A stretch of DNA of 64,000 bases from Stutzerimonas stutzeri (lineage in GTDB: Bacteria > Pseudomonadota > Gammaproteobacteria > Pseudomonadales > Pseudomonadaceae), in NCBI GenBank assembly GCA_002387205.1, contig DGLA01000008.1, positions 83,543 to 147,542 on the forward strand, given 5' to 3'. Position numbers and translations under genes: made by a program. The notes beneath the pieces were generated by a model that did no database searches, was not told the origin of the DNA, and saw only the letters and a program-made list of their open reading frames with translations. Numbering within the stretch: position 1 is the first letter of the stretch; every line of letters begins with the position of its first letter. Positions 18,186-26,743 of the stretch are shown in pieces.

Positions 18186-18205
18186 TTAGCTCGCTAATTA
18201 TTAGC
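18186..18205. promoter_or_regulatory. SlyA/MarR-type operator: two overlapping inverted repeats
   Basis: TTAGC-tc-GCTAA (18186-18197) is a perfect 5-base inverted repeat very close to the known SlyA site TTAGCAAGCTAA. It overlaps a second perfect palindrome, GCTAAT-t-ATTAGC (18193-18205). The pair ends 20 bases before the start codon of the MarR gene, where binding would block its transcription or start. Confidence 0.6.
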
Positions 18206-18225
18206 ATTTCCGGATAGACCGTTCC

Positions 18226-18663
18226 ATGTACCCCGACCAACACCGCTTCGCCATGCAGTTGGCCCAACTTTCGCGTGGCTGGCGTGCCGAGCTGGATCGC
18301 CGCCTGGCAGACCTTGGCCTGTCCCAGGCGCGGTGGCTGGTTCTGCTTCATCTTGCCCGTTTCGATCATGACCCTACCCAGCGTGAGCTGGCGCAGAGTG
18401 TGGCGGTTGAGGGGCCTACTCTGGCGCGGCTGCTGGATAGCCTCGAGGCGCAAGGCCTCGTTCATCGCAAGGCAGCTCCGGAAGACCGGCGAGCCAAGCT
18501 GATTACACTCGGTGCCCCGGCGCGTCCATTGATTCAGAAGATCGAGGCCATCTCTACGCAGGTTAGGCAGGAACTGTTCGACGGTATCGACGATGAGGAT
18601 CTGCGTATGTGCCAGCAAGTGCACGCTCGCATCCTCGCCAATCTGGTCAAGTTCAAGCGCTAA
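18226..18663 (+). CDS. MarR/SlyA family transcriptional regulator
   Basis: A 145-residue winged-helix regulator. The recognition-helix region is PTQRELAQSVAVEGPTLARLLDSLEAQGLVHRK, and the wing is APEDRRAKLITLG, the standard DxRxK-type wing of MarR proteins. N- and C-terminal helices form the dimer surface. It most resembles the SlyA branch. Such regulators repress or counter-silence nearby genes and respond to aromatic ligands. A SlyA-like operator lies immediately upstream, so autoregulation is likely. The FimV-like gene follows 308 bases downstream in the same orientation. Confidence 0.9.
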   Translation: MYPDQHRFAMQLAQLSRGWRAELDRRLADLGLSQARWLVLLHLARFDHDPTQRELAQSVAVEGPTLARLLDSLEAQGLVHRKAAPEDRRAKLITLGAPARPLIQKIEAISTQVRQELFDGIDDEDLRMCQQVHARILANLVKFKR

Positions 18664-18971
18664 CAGCGTTGCGTCCGATCAGGCCGCCGTCTCGCCAAAC
18701 CAAGCCAGTTACCTGCGGCTATGCACAGGAACGGCATTGCCTGCACTGCTTTGGCTGGTTGTAGCTGTTGCTCGGGTGCCTGATCAGGCAACGCCAGGCT
18801 GCCGTCTGTCTTAACGCTAGGCCGTAGATCGCCCGTAGTGGCACAATGCCTTAATCGCGCCTGTCGACGAGTGAGTTCAACTTTCTGTTGTTTCAGTCGA
18901 TAACCGCATCACAGTCCAGCAATCGTATAGGGGCGGGCCTACATGCGCCGAGCGCCACCAGTGGAGGTCCT
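18664..18971. other. 308-base intergenic region with a 14-base palindrome
   Basis: No gene is visible. It holds the perfect palindrome TGCCTGATCAGGCA at 18777-18790, a possible operator, and presumably the promoter of the FimV-like gene. TGGCAC at about 18840 resembles a sigma-54 -24 element but has no GC at the -12 position. Confidence 0.5.
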
Positions 18972-20936
18972 ATGGCACTAGGTCGTCGAGTCTTGTTAAC
19001 GGTAGCCTCCGGCTCGCTGATCTATTCGGGCATGGTGTCGGCGTTGGGCATGGGCGAAATCTCGCTGCAATCGGCGTTGAATCAGCCTTTGCGCGCCGAG
19101 ATCGACCTGCTCGACGTTGGCGATCTGTCTGCAGACGACATCCGCATCGTACTGGCCTCGAGCAGTGATTTCGCCAGGGTAGGCGTCGAGCGCCCGGCGT
19201 TTCTTCAAGACCTGCTCTTCACGCCTGTCATCGAAGGTAACCGCAGTCGGATTCGCGTCTCCTCCAGCCAGCCTGTCCGCGAGCCTTATCTGAACTTCCT
19301 GGTGGAGATCACCCGCGCGAACAGCCGCCTGCTGCGCGAATACACCGTTTTGCTTGATCCACTGCCTGGGACCCTTGAGGTTGCCAGCAACAGGCAGGCT
19401 GAAATCGAGCAAGCCTCGGCATTGCCAGTAGCTGCGCAGCCGGCGCGTTTTGCGCCGCAGGCTGCAACGCCGCAAGCCTCTCAAGGCCGGCGCCACCGAG
19501 TTGCCAGCGGTGAGAGCCTCTGGATTATTGCGGCAGCCTATACCGATGGCGGGCCTTCTCAATCGCAATTCATGCGCGACGTCCTGGCGTTGAACTCCGA
19601 CGCCTTCGCAGGCGGGGACCCAGCACGTCTCAAGGCTGGAGTAAATCTTCTACTGCCGGATACGGCGGAAGGGGTTGCCGCTGTTGCAATCGAACCTGTG
19701 CAAGTGGATCCGGTGGCCGAGTCCACCGTCCAGGAGCGGCCGGCGCCTGATCCCGAACCTGCCGATCCAGCGCTTGTGGACGACCAGGTCGCACTTCTGC
19801 GGCGTCAGTTATTCGAAGAGCTGGCTGCCAGCCGCGAGGAGAACCGCCAACTCAAGCAAATGCTGATCGACATGCGCGTGCAGCTCGAATCCGTTACTGC
19901 GCAGCTGATCGAACAGAACCGTACGCAAGCGATAGCTCCGCCAGCTGACGCGCCAACGCAGCAGCAAACAGCCACAACAGGTAGCAGCATGACGCCGGCA
20001 GATCAGCCCGCAATCTTCTTGTCCGGCACCGAGACCAGCTCTTCATCCAGCTGGCGGGACTGGATGCTGCCGGGAGGCGGAGTGCTGGCATCGCTCATGC
20101 TCGGGGGGCTCTGGCTTGGCTGGCGCAAAAAGCTTCGCCCGACTCCGCCGGAGACGGTTTCCCTGGCCGAGGTAAGCCCTGGCGTAACGTCCGTGTCTTC
20201 GACACCGGCGATGGAGATGCCCCGCCAGCCTGCGCACGCTTCCGTCAGTGAAACCGATGTGCTTGAAGCGGCAGACATCTACCTCACCTATGGCCGCCGC
20301 GATGAGGCACTGGATGTGCTCCAGCGCGGTATAGAGCGGTCACCAGCACAACTCGATATCCGTTTGCGCCAGCTCGGTCTGATCGCCGAGTCGGGGGACG
20401 TGGGCCGCTATTGCGCCGCGGCTGAAGACTACCTCCAGGCGGGTGGTGATCAGGCCCAGCTGGGGCAGTTACTGGCCCTGCATCCGGCCCTGGCTGCCGC
20501 CGTTACGCCAGCAGATCGTGCGTCTGCATCCGCACTGGACGATCAAGACGTAACCTTCGTGCTGAGCGAGGATACGACCGCCGTCTCGCCTGGTTCGGCG
20601 CTCGCGGCAGCGGTGCAGCGCAGGACAGTGGAAGCCGAGCCGACCTGTTCTGTTGATTCGCAGCCCTGGCTGGATGGGTTCGACGATGAGACGTTGACGC
20701 TCGACGAACTTCCTTCGCTGCTCGATGATGCCGACAGCTTCGGGTCGATGCGCTCAGCTGACGAGCTGCGCAAGCTGGAGGCTAATCCGGAGCATCTGGT
20801 ACGCCTGAACCAGGCGGTTGCCTATATCAAGCAGGGCGATATGGACAGTGCCTGCATCATCCTGGAAAGCCTCGCCACCGAAGGCGACGATCAGCAGCGG
20901 CAACAGGTCAACGAGCTGCTCGCGCAGATCGCCTGA
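18972..20936 (+). CDS. FimV-like LysM/TPR inner-membrane protein
   Basis: A 654-residue protein with the full FimV layout. After a signal-like helix comes the FimV N-terminal domain (MGEISLQSALNQPLRAEIDLLDVGDLS). Next is a LysM peptidoglycan-binding motif (HRVASGESLWIIAAAYTDG to LLLPD), a Gln/Glu-rich coiled coil, one membrane helix (LASLMLGGLWLGW), and an acidic cytoplasmic part with TPR-like repeats. It ends in the FimV C-terminal domain (NPEHLVRLNQAVAYIKQGDMDSA). It is shorter than true FimV, and in P. aeruginosa a similar gene next to plpD exists beside the real fimV, so I call it a paralogue. ATG 18972 follows GGAGG; an in-frame start at 18888 is less likely. Confidence 0.88.
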   Translation: MALGRRVLLTVASGSLIYSGMVSALGMGEISLQSALNQPLRAEIDLLDVGDLSADDIRIVLASSSDFARVGVERPAFLQDLLFTPVIEGNRSRIRVSSSQPVREPYLNFLVEITRANSRLLREYTVLLDPLPGTLEVASNRQAEIEQASALPVAAQPARFAPQAATPQASQGRRHRVASGESLWIIAAAYTDGGPSQSQFMRDVLALNSDAFAGGDPARLKAGVNLLLPDTAEGVAAVAIEPVQVDPVAESTVQERPAPDPEPADPALVDDQVALLRRQLFEELAASREENRQLKQMLIDMRVQLESVTAQLIEQNRTQAIAPPADAPTQQQTATTGSSMTPADQPAIFLSGTETSSSSSWRDWMLPGGGVLASLMLGGLWLGWRKKLRPTPPETVSLAEVSPGVTSVSSTPAMEMPRQPAHASVSETDVLEAADIYLTYGRRDEALDVLQRGIERSPAQLDIRLRQLGLIAESGDVGRYCAAAEDYLQAGGDQAQLGQLLALHPALAAAVTPADRASASALDDQDVTFVLSEDTTAVSPGSALAAAVQRRTVEAEPTCSVDSQPWLDGFDDETLTLDELPSLLDDADSFGSMRSADELRKLEANPEHLVRLNQAVAYIKQGDMDSACIILESLATEGDDQQRQQVNELLAQIA

Positions 20937-20970
20937 AGGCACCGTAGCCGCGATCCTGAGGACGCGGCGG

Positions 20971-23151
20971 TCAGAAGCTGCGCCCGAGATTCATATACAG
21001 CGCACGCTCGGCTTCATCGTTCAGGCCGTAGCTGAAATTCAGCGGACCCAGCGGGGTCTCGTAGCCGATGAACACGCTGCCTGCATTGATGTATCCACTG
21101 TCGAACTCGTTATCCTTGTTCCAGGCGCGTCCTCGCTCCAGCGAAGCACCGATGTACAGCGGAAAGTCCAGCGGCAGGAAAGACCCAGGCGTCATCTGGC
21201 GAAGATAGATCATTCTTGCCAGGCTGATGTTCTGGCCTGACAGGGCGTCTTGCCGGAAACCCGAAAGCTGTCGCGCACCCCCCAGCTGAAAGCTGGAAGT
21301 TACCACTTCGGCTTCGTTCAAGGTGCGTCCGTAGCGACCGCCCACCACGAAGGTGTTCACGCCCTGACTGATAGCCTTGTCCAGGCTGATTTCCCACTGC
21401 CGGTAACGGTCGTCCGAACCCAGTGCCGGATCGTACTGGCGCAACCTCAAGGCGATATCCTCTCCTTCATGAGGAAAGTCCACGTTGTCGAGCGTGTCGA
21501 ACGAATACTGAAGCTGGTAGTAACCTTCTTCGAAGCTGAAGTCAGGCAGTTGTCGGTCACCGACGCGAATGTTCGCTTCACCCCAGCTCTGGCCAATACC
21601 GAAGCGAATCTCGCCGTTATTGGCGATCTGCCGACCCAGATTGAGACCATAGCCGTAACGCTGCAGGCGGTATTCGGCGACCGGGTCATTGGCCAGCACC
21701 GCTTCGACGTTCTGCGCTTCGGCAATCAGGTTTGGCGCGACGAACCAGCGCGAGCCCGCATCCAGCGGCTGATAGAACTCGCTGAAAAACTCCTGTCGAT
21801 CCCCCAGTTGCAGGCGGGTCAGCCATTCGGCGCCGAGTTCATTGATGCCGTTCTTGCGAAAACTTGCACCGATGTTGAAGGCGCTATCTCCCTGGAAATC
21901 ATCAGAAAGATTGATGCCCAACCGCAAGTAGTCTGTCCCGGAGCGCTTTTCTCGTGTGGTTATAACCAGGGTGTTGCCAGCCTTGCCATGAATCACGCGA
22001 TATTCGACCTGATCGAAGTAATCCAGGCCGTACAGCGTACCCATGTCCTTTTGCAGGTCCTGAAGGTCCAGCGGCTTGCCCGCCTGCTGGCGAATATGGC
22101 GGCGAATCACCGCATCACCCACTTTCGAATCGTTCTCGATGCGTACGGCTGTGATCAGTGGCGTGCGCGGTTCGCTCGCACGAGCGAGGCTCAGGGCCAG
22201 GTTGCCCCCGCTTTCGCTGCGCATGCCTGCCAGGCGGCCCTCCAGGGCAAGCGCGGCTCGGTAGCCTGCATCGATCAGCTGGTCGGCTCGATCAAAATCG
22301 GTGGAGCCGAAGGCGGCCAGCATCGGCTGAATCAGCAGATCTTCAGGACGCAGCGTGGCCAGCTGCACCTCTGAGTTGCGTCTGGTCATCATCGTGATCG
22401 ACTGGTTGAGTACGTCAACCACCGTCAGGAGCTGTTCCCGGGGCTGCAGCGGCGTGCCGATGTCAACCACGATGAGCTGGTCCACGCCCATGTCGCGGGC
22501 GACGTCCATGGGAATGTTGTCCACCATGCCGCCATCAACCAGAAGCCGACCGTCGATCTCGACCGGTGCGAAAACTGCCGGAATGGACATGCTGGCGCGG
22601 ATCGCCTGGGGCAGGTGACCACTGCGAAAGATCACTTTCTGGTCGTTGGCGATGTCCGTTGCGACTGCACGGAACGGAATGGGCAGGCGGTCGAAATCGC
22701 GCGTGTCGCTGGCATGAACCAATAGCCGTTCGAGCAGCAGCGCCAGGTTCTGGCCCTGAATCACGCCGAGGGGCAGGCCGAGGCTGCCGTCGTCGCGAAA
22801 GCTCAGTTTGCGTTTAACGAGAAAGTCTCGATCGTCCTGCTTGCGCCGGAAAGGAATGTCCTGACGGGGTGGGTCATCGGAAAGCACCTGCTGCCAGTCG
22901 AGATCGAGCGCCAGCTTTTCGAGTTCAGCAACGCTGTAACCGGCTGCATAAAGACCGCCGATAACCGCGCCCATGCTGGTGCCGGCAATGGCATCGATCT
23001 GCACACCCTGTTCTTCGAGTGCCTTCAGGACGCCGATGTGGGCGAGGCCTCGTGCGGCGCCACCAGACAGCACCAACCCAGTGCGTGGCTGGGTATCGGC
23101 GAAGCCTACCGTTGGCAGGAGCAGGATCAGCAAGAGAACGATACGGGACAT
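20971..23151 (-). CDS. plpD: Patatin-like phospholipase autotransporter (type Vd), PlpD
   Basis: A 726-residue outer-membrane protein. After an 18-residue signal peptide comes a patatin domain with the oxyanion loop GGAARG (30-35), nucleophile Ser59 in GTSMG (57-61) and catalytic Asp206 in DGG. A POTRA-like domain follows (LITAVRIENDSKVGDAVIRRHI), then a 16-strand-type beta-barrel of the BamA/TpsB superfamily ending in the outer-membrane signature ALYMNLGRSF. This is the class Vd design of P. aeruginosa PlpD, a phospholipase A1. ATG 23151 is chosen because it starts the signal peptide; the frame is open further upstream. Convergent with the FimV-like gene, 34 bases apart. Confidence 0.93.
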   Translation of the reverse strand: MSRIVLLLILLLPTVGFADTQPRTGLVLSGGAARGLAHIGVLKALEEQGVQIDAIAGTSMGAVIGGLYAAGYSVAELEKLALDLDWQQVLSDDPPRQDIPFRRKQDDRDFLVKRKLSFRDDGSLGLPLGVIQGQNLALLLERLLVHASDTRDFDRLPIPFRAVATDIANDQKVIFRSGHLPQAIRASMSIPAVFAPVEIDGRLLVDGGMVDNIPMDVARDMGVDQLIVVDIGTPLQPREQLLTVVDVLNQSITMMTRRNSEVQLATLRPEDLLIQPMLAAFGSTDFDRADQLIDAGYRAALALEGRLAGMRSESGGNLALSLARASEPRTPLITAVRIENDSKVGDAVIRRHIRQQAGKPLDLQDLQKDMGTLYGLDYFDQVEYRVIHGKAGNTLVITTREKRSGTDYLRLGINLSDDFQGDSAFNIGASFRKNGINELGAEWLTRLQLGDRQEFFSEFYQPLDAGSRWFVAPNLIAEAQNVEAVLANDPVAEYRLQRYGYGLNLGRQIANNGEIRFGIGQSWGEANIRVGDRQLPDFSFEEGYYQLQYSFDTLDNVDFPHEGEDIALRLRQYDPALGSDDRYRQWEISLDKAISQGVNTFVVGGRYGRTLNEAEVVTSSFQLGGARQLSGFRQDALSGQNISLARMIYLRQMTPGSFLPLDFPLYIGASLERGRAWNKDNEFDSGYINAGSVFIGYETPLGPLNFSYGLNDEAERALYMNLGRSF

Positions 23152-23184
23152 GACTGCACCAGCGGAGATTGCGAATCGGCCGCT

Positions 23185-23190
23185 ATTATA
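23185..23190 (-). promoter_or_regulatory. Possible -10 box for plpD
   Basis: On the minus strand this reads TATAAT, 33 bases upstream of the plpD ATG. The -35 region at 17 bases (GCTCGG) is poor. The same 70-base gap must hold the promoter of the divergent SelW-like gene. Confidence 0.35.
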
Positions 23191-23221
23191 GGCGTCCCCC
23201 CCGCTACCCGAGCGCTTAGAC

Positions 23222-23506
23222 ATGGCCAATACCAAGCCTGAAGTCGTCATCACCTATTGCACCCAATGCCAATGGATGCTGCGTGCGGCCTGGCTGGCCC
23301 AGGAGCTGCTTTCGACCTTTTCGGATGACCTGGACAGGGTCTCGCTGGTGCCTGCCACGGGCGGGACTTTCCACATTACCTGCGACGGTGTGCAGATCTG
23401 GGAACGCAAGCTGGACGGTGGTTTTCCCGAGGCCAAGGCTTTGAAGCAGCGTGTGCGTGACCAGATCGATCCTCAAATGAATCTTGGGCACAACGACAAG
23501 CGTTAG
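23222..23506 (+). CDS. SelT/SelW/SelH family thioredoxin-like protein (Rdx)
   Basis: A 94-residue protein of the SelW-like Rdx family. It begins with a strand leading to Cys13-T-Q-Cys16, the CxxC redox motif in which eukaryotic members have CxxU. The rest is the compact thioredoxin-like fold, with VSLVPATGGTFHITCDGVQIWERKLDGGFPEAKALKQRVRD. No in-frame TGA that could encode selenocysteine is present, so it is the all-cysteine form. The family is thought to act in thiol redox chemistry; the partner is unknown. Divergent from plpD across 70 bases. Confidence 0.92.
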   Translation: MANTKPEVVITYCTQCQWMLRAAWLAQELLSTFSDDLDRVSLVPATGGTFHITCDGVQIWERKLDGGFPEAKALKQRVRDQIDPQMNLGHNDKR

Positions 23507-23619
23507 AGTCGTGAGCGGATAGCACGACTTTCAGTCTGAGACCAGCTCGTTTCGCATCATTGCCTCGGCAAGATGTTGTTGCCGCCATGTACTGAATGGC
23601 CGGGCGGCGGACCGGTGTG

Positions 23620-24528
23620 TCAGCGCTGTCCTGGCGGCTGCGGTGCGTCTGCCATGGGACAGCCAGCGTTCTTCACAGCCGGCGTTTTCAGCCGGCTGGT
23701 GATGACCGAGGCAAGGATGATCAGGGCGCCGCCTAACAGCATCCGCAGCGTGGGTTGCTCATTGAACAGCCACCAGGCGATCGCGATGCCATACACCGGC
23801 TCGAGCGCGAAGATCACTGCGGTGGTACGTGCTTTCAGTACTTTCAGACTGGCAACGAACAGGCTGTGCGCGACGCCGGTACAGAACACCCCTAACAGCG
23901 CCAACCACAGCCAATCGGTTGCCGGGACGGCAGGCAGCGATGACCACGTGAACGGCAGGAGACACAGCAGGATGGTGCCGTTCTGCCAGAGCGCAGACTG
24001 CACCGGATCCACCCCGCGGGTGACTGCACGGTTAAGCAGCGAGAGCAGGGCGAACATGAGCCCCGACAGGATGCCGTAGAGCAAGCCCAGCGTGCTCTGA
24101 CTGGCAAGATCGAACGCTGGCGTTACCAGCAGCAGGCCGGAACAGACCAGCGCTACCATGGCAAATTCCACCGGTCGGGTACGCTCGCGAAACAACAGCC
24201 CTTCCAGAAGCACGGTGAACGCGGGAAAACTGGCGAAGCCCAGCGTGGCGATGCCGACGCCTGCGATTTTCACGGAGAGAAAGAATGTCAGCCAATGACC
24301 ACCGAGCAACAGGCCGCCAAGCAAAAGACCGGCACGCTGGCGCATGCTAGGTCTGGCGCCGCTGCTGCGCAGGACCTGCACAGCGAGCAGCAACGCCACG
24401 ACGGCAAAGCCGGCGCGGCCCAGGGTAATGATGGCTGGAGTGCTCTCGGCGAGCTTCCCGAATACACCGGACAGGCCAAACATCAGCGCGCCGAAGTGGA
24501 TCGCCAGCAAGGCGTTGCGATGGGTCAT
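23620..24528 (-). CDS. DMT-superfamily (EamA) permease
   Basis: A 302-residue membrane protein with about ten hydrophobic helices in two repeated EamA halves. The first starts HFGALMFGLSGVFGKLAESTP and the second is around LGLLYGILSGLMFALLSLLNRAVTRG. A basic tail follows the last helix. Family members are drug/metabolite exporters or exchangers (RhaT/YdcZ-like); the substrate is not predictable. The reading frame is open further upstream, but ATG 24528 directly precedes the first helix. It stands alone between the SelW-like gene and cyaB. Confidence 0.88.
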   Translation of the reverse strand: MTHRNALLAIHFGALMFGLSGVFGKLAESTPAIITLGRAGFAVVALLLAVQVLRSSGARPSMRQRAGLLLGGLLLGGHWLTFFLSVKIAGVGIATLGFASFPAFTVLLEGLLFRERTRPVEFAMVALVCSGLLLVTPAFDLASQSTLGLLYGILSGLMFALLSLLNRAVTRGVDPVQSALWQNGTILLCLLPFTWSSLPAVPATDWLWLALLGVFCTGVAHSLFVASLKVLKARTTAVIFALEPVYGIAIAWWLFNEQPTLRMLLGGALIILASVITSRLKTPAVKNAGCPMADAPQPPGQR

Positions 24529-24701
24529 GGTCGGTAGTCTGATGCCGTAAGAAATGAATTGCCTTGCGGCCCGTGCTGCAGTTGTCGGAGTAGGTGACTC
24601 GGCATGGGCTGGATTGAATTCAGTGAGTAGAAGAGACGGGATGAGCAGCACAATGATCTCGGCTGCCTGGCGATGCCGCCTGCTTGAAGGGCTGAGCGAT
24701 A

Positions 24702-24730
24702 GCGCAGGCGCCTTGGCCTGGCGCCTGTGC
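24702..24730 (-). terminator. GC-rich hairpin at the end of cyaB
   Basis: GCGCAGGCGCC and GGCGCCTGTGC pair over 11 positions (one G-U) around a 7-base loop. The stem begins within the cyaB stop codon on the minus strand. There is no T-run, so it may stop transcription only partly or protect the 3' end. Confidence 0.45.
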
Positions 24731-26118
24731 TACATGATGACCTTGTCGCGTAGCTTGTCCGCCGCCTGATTGAGTGCCTGGATGACGCGCTCCTTGTCGA
24801 AGTTCTGCACACCATTGGTGTCCAGGTACATCGAGAAGCCCGGCAGCTCGTGCTCTACGAAGCTGTTGGTGGCGCCGAGGTCGCGTCGGAAATCGACAAC
24901 CTGGTAGATCTGCACTGGACGGGTGAATCCCTTTACGGTGATCTGACCCTTGTCCCGGCACATGATTACATCTTTCACCAACGAATAGGTTTCATGGGAG
25001 ATAAGGATTTCGCCTGCCTCGGCAGAGCTTTCCAAACGGCTGGCCAGATTCACTTCGCGACCAATGATGGTGTAGTCCATACGGGTATCGGCACCGAAGT
25101 TGCCGACCGTACAGTACCCGGTGTTGATGCCCATGCGGATTTCCATCGGCTTGGTGATGCCTTGGGCGCGCCATTGCTGACGCAGGATCTTCATATGCTT
25201 GCGCATGGCGATGGCCATCGACACTGCTGCCACCGCGTCTTTTTTTGCCCCCTGGCTGGCCGGGTCCCCAAAGAACACCATCACACAGTCGCCCACGAAC
25301 TTGTCGATGGTGCCGCCGTACTTGAGGGTGATCTTGGACATCTCGTTGAGGTAGTTGTTGAGCAGGTCGGTAAGGGCTTCGGCCTCCAGCTCTTCGGATA
25401 ACTCCGTGAATCCCTTGATATCGGAGAAAAATACCGTGAGCTTCTTGCGCTGGGTTTCCAGCCTGACGCTGCGCTTGCCGGAAAAGATCGATTCCCATAC
25501 CTGCGGGGACAGGTACTTGGCAAGGTTTCTTGCCAGGCGCGCAGCCTTGGCCTGTTCGGCCTCCACTTCGCTGCGCGCCTGCGCCAGGCGGATGCCCTGT
25601 TGATGGACGTAATAAGCAGTGATGCACACGTACAGCGTGGTGAAGAGAATGCTGACCAGAGAAACCAGTACCGGGGTCACGCCGGCGAAGTGCAGGGGCA
25701 CCAGCAGGCTCGTCAGTCCCACACCGAGCACGACCATCAACACTGTGATCAGCAGGTGGCGCAAGCTACCGATGACCAGCGCGCTGAAACCGAGCGTGAG
25801 CAGAAACATCAGGCTGGGTACCAGGCTGAAACTGAGCAGGACGATACCGGCACCTGCATGTAGCCCGTCCAGGCTGAGCAGCATCTGCGAGGTTCGCTCC
25901 GGATGCTCGCGCTTGAATCGGTAGCTCAGGTGATAGGCGAAATGTGGATAGAGAAGCGAATAGGGCACCATCCACAGAAGACCGATAGCGAAATGCTGGG
26001 TATAGACACCGGCGGCCAGGGTCGCGGCGCAGGTCAGATAAGCAAGAACCCGGGCGTAATACTCACGAAGCGGACGAGTCGCAAGACCGTTACGCCGTTC
26101 ACCGGTTACGGTTGACAT
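24730..26118 (-). CDS. cyaB: Class III adenylate cyclase with MASE2 membrane domain
   Basis: A 462-residue cyclase that makes cAMP. Residues 1 to about 175 are a MASE2 membrane domain with six hydrophobic helices. A coiled linker follows (about 176-205), then a class III catalytic domain. The two metal aspartates are Asp233 (FFSDIKGFTEL) and Asp277 (VGDCVMVFFGDP); NLASRLE carries the transition-state Asn and Arg. Length and domain order match P. aeruginosa CyaB, the main cAMP source for the Vfr virulence regulon. CyaB is known to be stimulated through FimV, and a FimV-like gene lies 4 kb away here. It stands alone on the minus strand. Confidence 0.93.
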   Translation of the reverse strand: MSTVTGERRNGLATRPLREYYARVLAYLTCAATLAAGVYTQHFAIGLLWMVPYSLLYPHFAYHLSYRFKREHPERTSQMLLSLDGLHAGAGIVLLSFSLVPSLMFLLTLGFSALVIGSLRHLLITVLMVVLGVGLTSLLVPLHFAGVTPVLVSLVSILFTTLYVCITAYYVHQQGIRLAQARSEVEAEQAKAARLARNLAKYLSPQVWESIFSGKRSVRLETQRKKLTVFFSDIKGFTELSEELEAEALTDLLNNYLNEMSKITLKYGGTIDKFVGDCVMVFFGDPASQGAKKDAVAAVSMAIAMRKHMKILRQQWRAQGITKPMEIRMGINTGYCTVGNFGADTRMDYTIIGREVNLASRLESSAEAGEILISHETYSLVKDVIMCRDKGQITVKGFTRPVQIYQVVDFRRDLGATNSFVEHELPGFSMYLDTNGVQNFDKERVIQALNQAADKLRDKVIM

Positions 26119-26273
26119 GTTTGATTGCTATCCCTGAATGAGTCCGGCGGCTGACGAACGCTGCGCGAGAGGCAGCGCAGCGGCCGGCGCTGCCCGGGGC
26201 GATCATAACCAAATCGCCACTGTCGCGCCAAACCACCGGTCCAATCCGTGACCGCAGCGCCACTCCAGCTGAA

Positions 26274-26591
26274 TCAGAGGCGAATCTTGCCCGTCAGCAG
26301 GTCCTTGAACATTACCCAGTCGCCAACAAAGCTGTAGAGCGGGTACTGGAAGGTAGCGGGTCGATTTTTCTCGAAGACGAAATGCCCTACCCAGGCAAAT
26401 CCGTACCCGGCCAGCGGCATTGCCAGTAGCCAGAGCCATTGTTGGGAGCTCAGCGCATACAGGAGTATGGCCAGGACGACGAGGCTGCCAACGAAATGCA
26501 AACGACGGCAGGTCCGGTTGCTGTGCTCGGCGAGATAGAAAGGATAAAAGTCTGCAAAGCTTCTGAATCGTTCGGTGGTTTGCGTGTTCAT
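26274..26591 (-). CDS. DUF962 / Mpo1-like small membrane protein
   Basis: A 105-residue membrane protein. It has the DUF962 sequence: SFADFYPFYLAEHSNRTCRRLHFVG, two hydrophobic segments (about residues 33-48 and 52-70), then GHFVFEKNRPATFQYPLYSFVGDW. Conserved His residues in the AEHSN and FVGH positions are the iron ligands in yeast Mpo1, a dioxygenase in odd-chain fatty acid (phytosphingosine) breakdown; bacterial function is not known. AAGGTG is correctly spaced before the ATG. A longer overlapping frame (26203-26763) is a shadow. Confidence 0.88.
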   Translation of the reverse strand: MNTQTTERFRSFADFYPFYLAEHSNRTCRRLHFVGSLVVLAILLYALSSQQWLWLLAMPLAGYGFAWVGHFVFEKNRPATFQYPLYSFVGDWVMFKDLLTGKIRL

Positions 26592-26743
26592 GCCGCACCT
26601 TTTTTTCTTGTGGTTGTTGCAGTCTAGATCGTCTGCCGCGACGGGACACTGACCGCAGGTGCCAGTCTGGTGCCCTTGTATACCTGCAGCGTGCGGTTAA
26701 GACTGTGGGTGCGCCATGCACATCCTGATTTGAGCTCATACGA

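Noticed and set aside
18838..18856. Possible sigma-54 promoter (TGGCAC) before the FimV-like gene
   Set aside because: The -24 part is good, but the -12 GC is missing at the required 10-base distance.
21250..22374. Plus-strand ORF of 374 codons over plpD
   Set aside because: Shadow of plpD; plpD has full active-site and barrel motifs.
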